From the NCBI GenBank assembly GCA_032622095.1, contig CP136066.1, forward strand, positions 171,256,664 to 171,320,663: a stretch of DNA of 64,000 nucleotides. The letters run 5' to 3'. This stretch comes from Siphonodentalium dalli. Taxonomy: Eukaryota; Mollusca; Scaphopoda; Gadilida; Siphonodentaliidae. Under the pieces are notes generated by a model. It searched no databases. It saw nothing but the letters and a program-made list of their open reading frames with translations, and was not told the DNA's origin. How positions within the stretch are numbered: the stretch's first letter is position 1; each line of letters starts with the position of its first letter. Positions 63,466 to 64,000 of this stretch are shown here, piece by piece. A program made the translations under genes and the position numbers.

Positions 63466-64000
63466 CTATTTTTTTGGCTGATGTAAGTGAAAGAAGGCAT
63501 CAGCAGCAAGAATAGCCACATCAAGCATGAGATATTCATTGGACTGAAAGACCAGGATCTGTAAAATGCATTAAAATGCTTTAAAGTGACTCCCAGGAAT
63601 CAAAAATGATAAAAAGCTATTTTTTGCCTTTAGGTTACACTGGTGTAAATGTTTTCCATAGGCCTCAGTGCTAACGTTTTAGCGTTTAGTGTTGGCAATA
63701 TAAATGTTGGGTCCAAAATTTTCTTTAAATCTGAAAAATTTACATTTTGGGAAACTTTTTACACAAAAAAATCATGTCTGTCTAGCAGGGAATTCGCCTT
63801 TAAATCTTATGTTTTCGTAACTAGTGTCAGAACCGCATAAAAAAATACAGTCATATTTTAGACCACACCAAAAAATTCAAACTTCACTACAAAGGGTTAA
63901 TTCCTGTGCCAATGGTTATTTTACCTATGGGAAATCATAGGGAAGAGGTGTGATGATTTTGTTCTGTGAAAAGCACACAAGGTTGTTGACCAATCAGGGC
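63466..64000 (+). repeat. Unit 65: insert-bearing satellite unit cut by the window end
   Basis: Partner of unit 61, with GGATCTG (63557). Only the first 167 bp of the satellite unit and most of the insert lie inside the window. Confidence 0.93.
63633..64000 (+). mobile_element. MITE-like insert, copy 14 (truncated by window end, mosaic)
   Basis: Left end standard after TA at 63631-63632; the right end is outside the window. It has the same mixture as copy 12: GCGTTTAG (63686) with GTTCTG (63961), both 4,484 bp from copy 12. Confidence 0.9.

Larger units (their letters stand above)
1..64000 (+). repeat. Satellite DNA array, ~900-bp unit, 65 units head to tail
   Basis: The same unit of about 900 bp recurs across the whole window in one orientation with no unique sequence between copies. 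Taking CTATTTTTTTGGCTGATG as unit start, starts fall at 1, 901, 2257, 3156, 4056, 4955, 5855, 7211, 8111, 9463 and so on to 62566 and 63466. Most steps are exactly 899 or 900; steps near 1,353 are units carrying an insert. Units differ from each other by only a few substitutions or single-base indels. Both edges lie inside the array, so its full size and flanks are unknown. Such near-identical arrays are typical of eukaryotic satellites kept alike by unequal crossover and gene conversion; location at a centromere is possible but not shown. Confidence 0.97.

Noticed and set aside
1-64000. CRISPR array
   Set aside because: The regular repeats are 900 bp with no short repeat/unique spacer structure.
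1-64000. rDNA or 5S/tRNA gene cluster organised in tandem
   Set aside because: No rRNA core sequence, tRNA A/B boxes or cloverleaf was recognised in the unit.

Overview
The whole 64,000-base window is one satellite-DNA array. A unit of about 900 bp is repeated head to tail, always in the same orientation: 64 complete units plus a 65th cut by the window end. It is AT-rich with one short GC-rich patch per unit. I see no protein-coding gene, rRNA, tRNA, CRISPR array or unique sequence. The scale, AT-richness, tandem homogeneity and an embedded MITE-like element point to eukaryotic heterochromatin (centromeric, pericentromeric or another satellite block). The species cannot be told from the sequence.

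Two kinds of unit exist. Fifty-one complete units are 'empty' (898-901 bp). Thirteen complete units, plus the truncated last one, carry an insert of about 451 bp (range 429-454), giving units of 1,331-1,356 bp. The insert has 18-bp terminal inverted repeats (GGTTACACTGGTGTAAAT and its complement) and is flanked by a duplicated TA. It always sits at the same base of the unit and in the same orientation. It looks like a non-autonomous DNA transposon that inserted once into a satellite unit and was then copied by the recombination that expands the array, rather than 14 separate insertions.

Layout: units 1-9 (1-9462) hold three insert copies. Units 10-34 (9463-31954) are 25 empty units in a row, with traces of 1.8-kb dimers and a partly duplicated block. 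From 31955 to the end, insert copies are common and the array resolves into higher-order repeats marked by shared variants: a 3,153-bp trimer (two copies, 30155-36460), a tetramer of about 4,053 bp (two copies, 38261-46365), a run of three 1,355-bp insert-bearing units (48619-52683), a 2,699-bp trimer (two copies, 52684-58081) and a 4,484-bp tetramer (57182-61665, repeating again and running off the window end).

The short reading frames that recur in each unit (76 aa on +, 63 aa on -, and a 63-aa frame inside the insert) are by-products of the tandem copying. They are broken in several units, and the changes seen in the 76-aa frame are amino-acid-changing, so I do not annotate them as genes. 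The most interesting points are the single-site transposon riding in a satellite, indels clustered exactly at its empty target site, insert copies that mix variants of different subfamilies, and possible promoter-like and splice-acceptor-like signals that the insert brings to the satellite.
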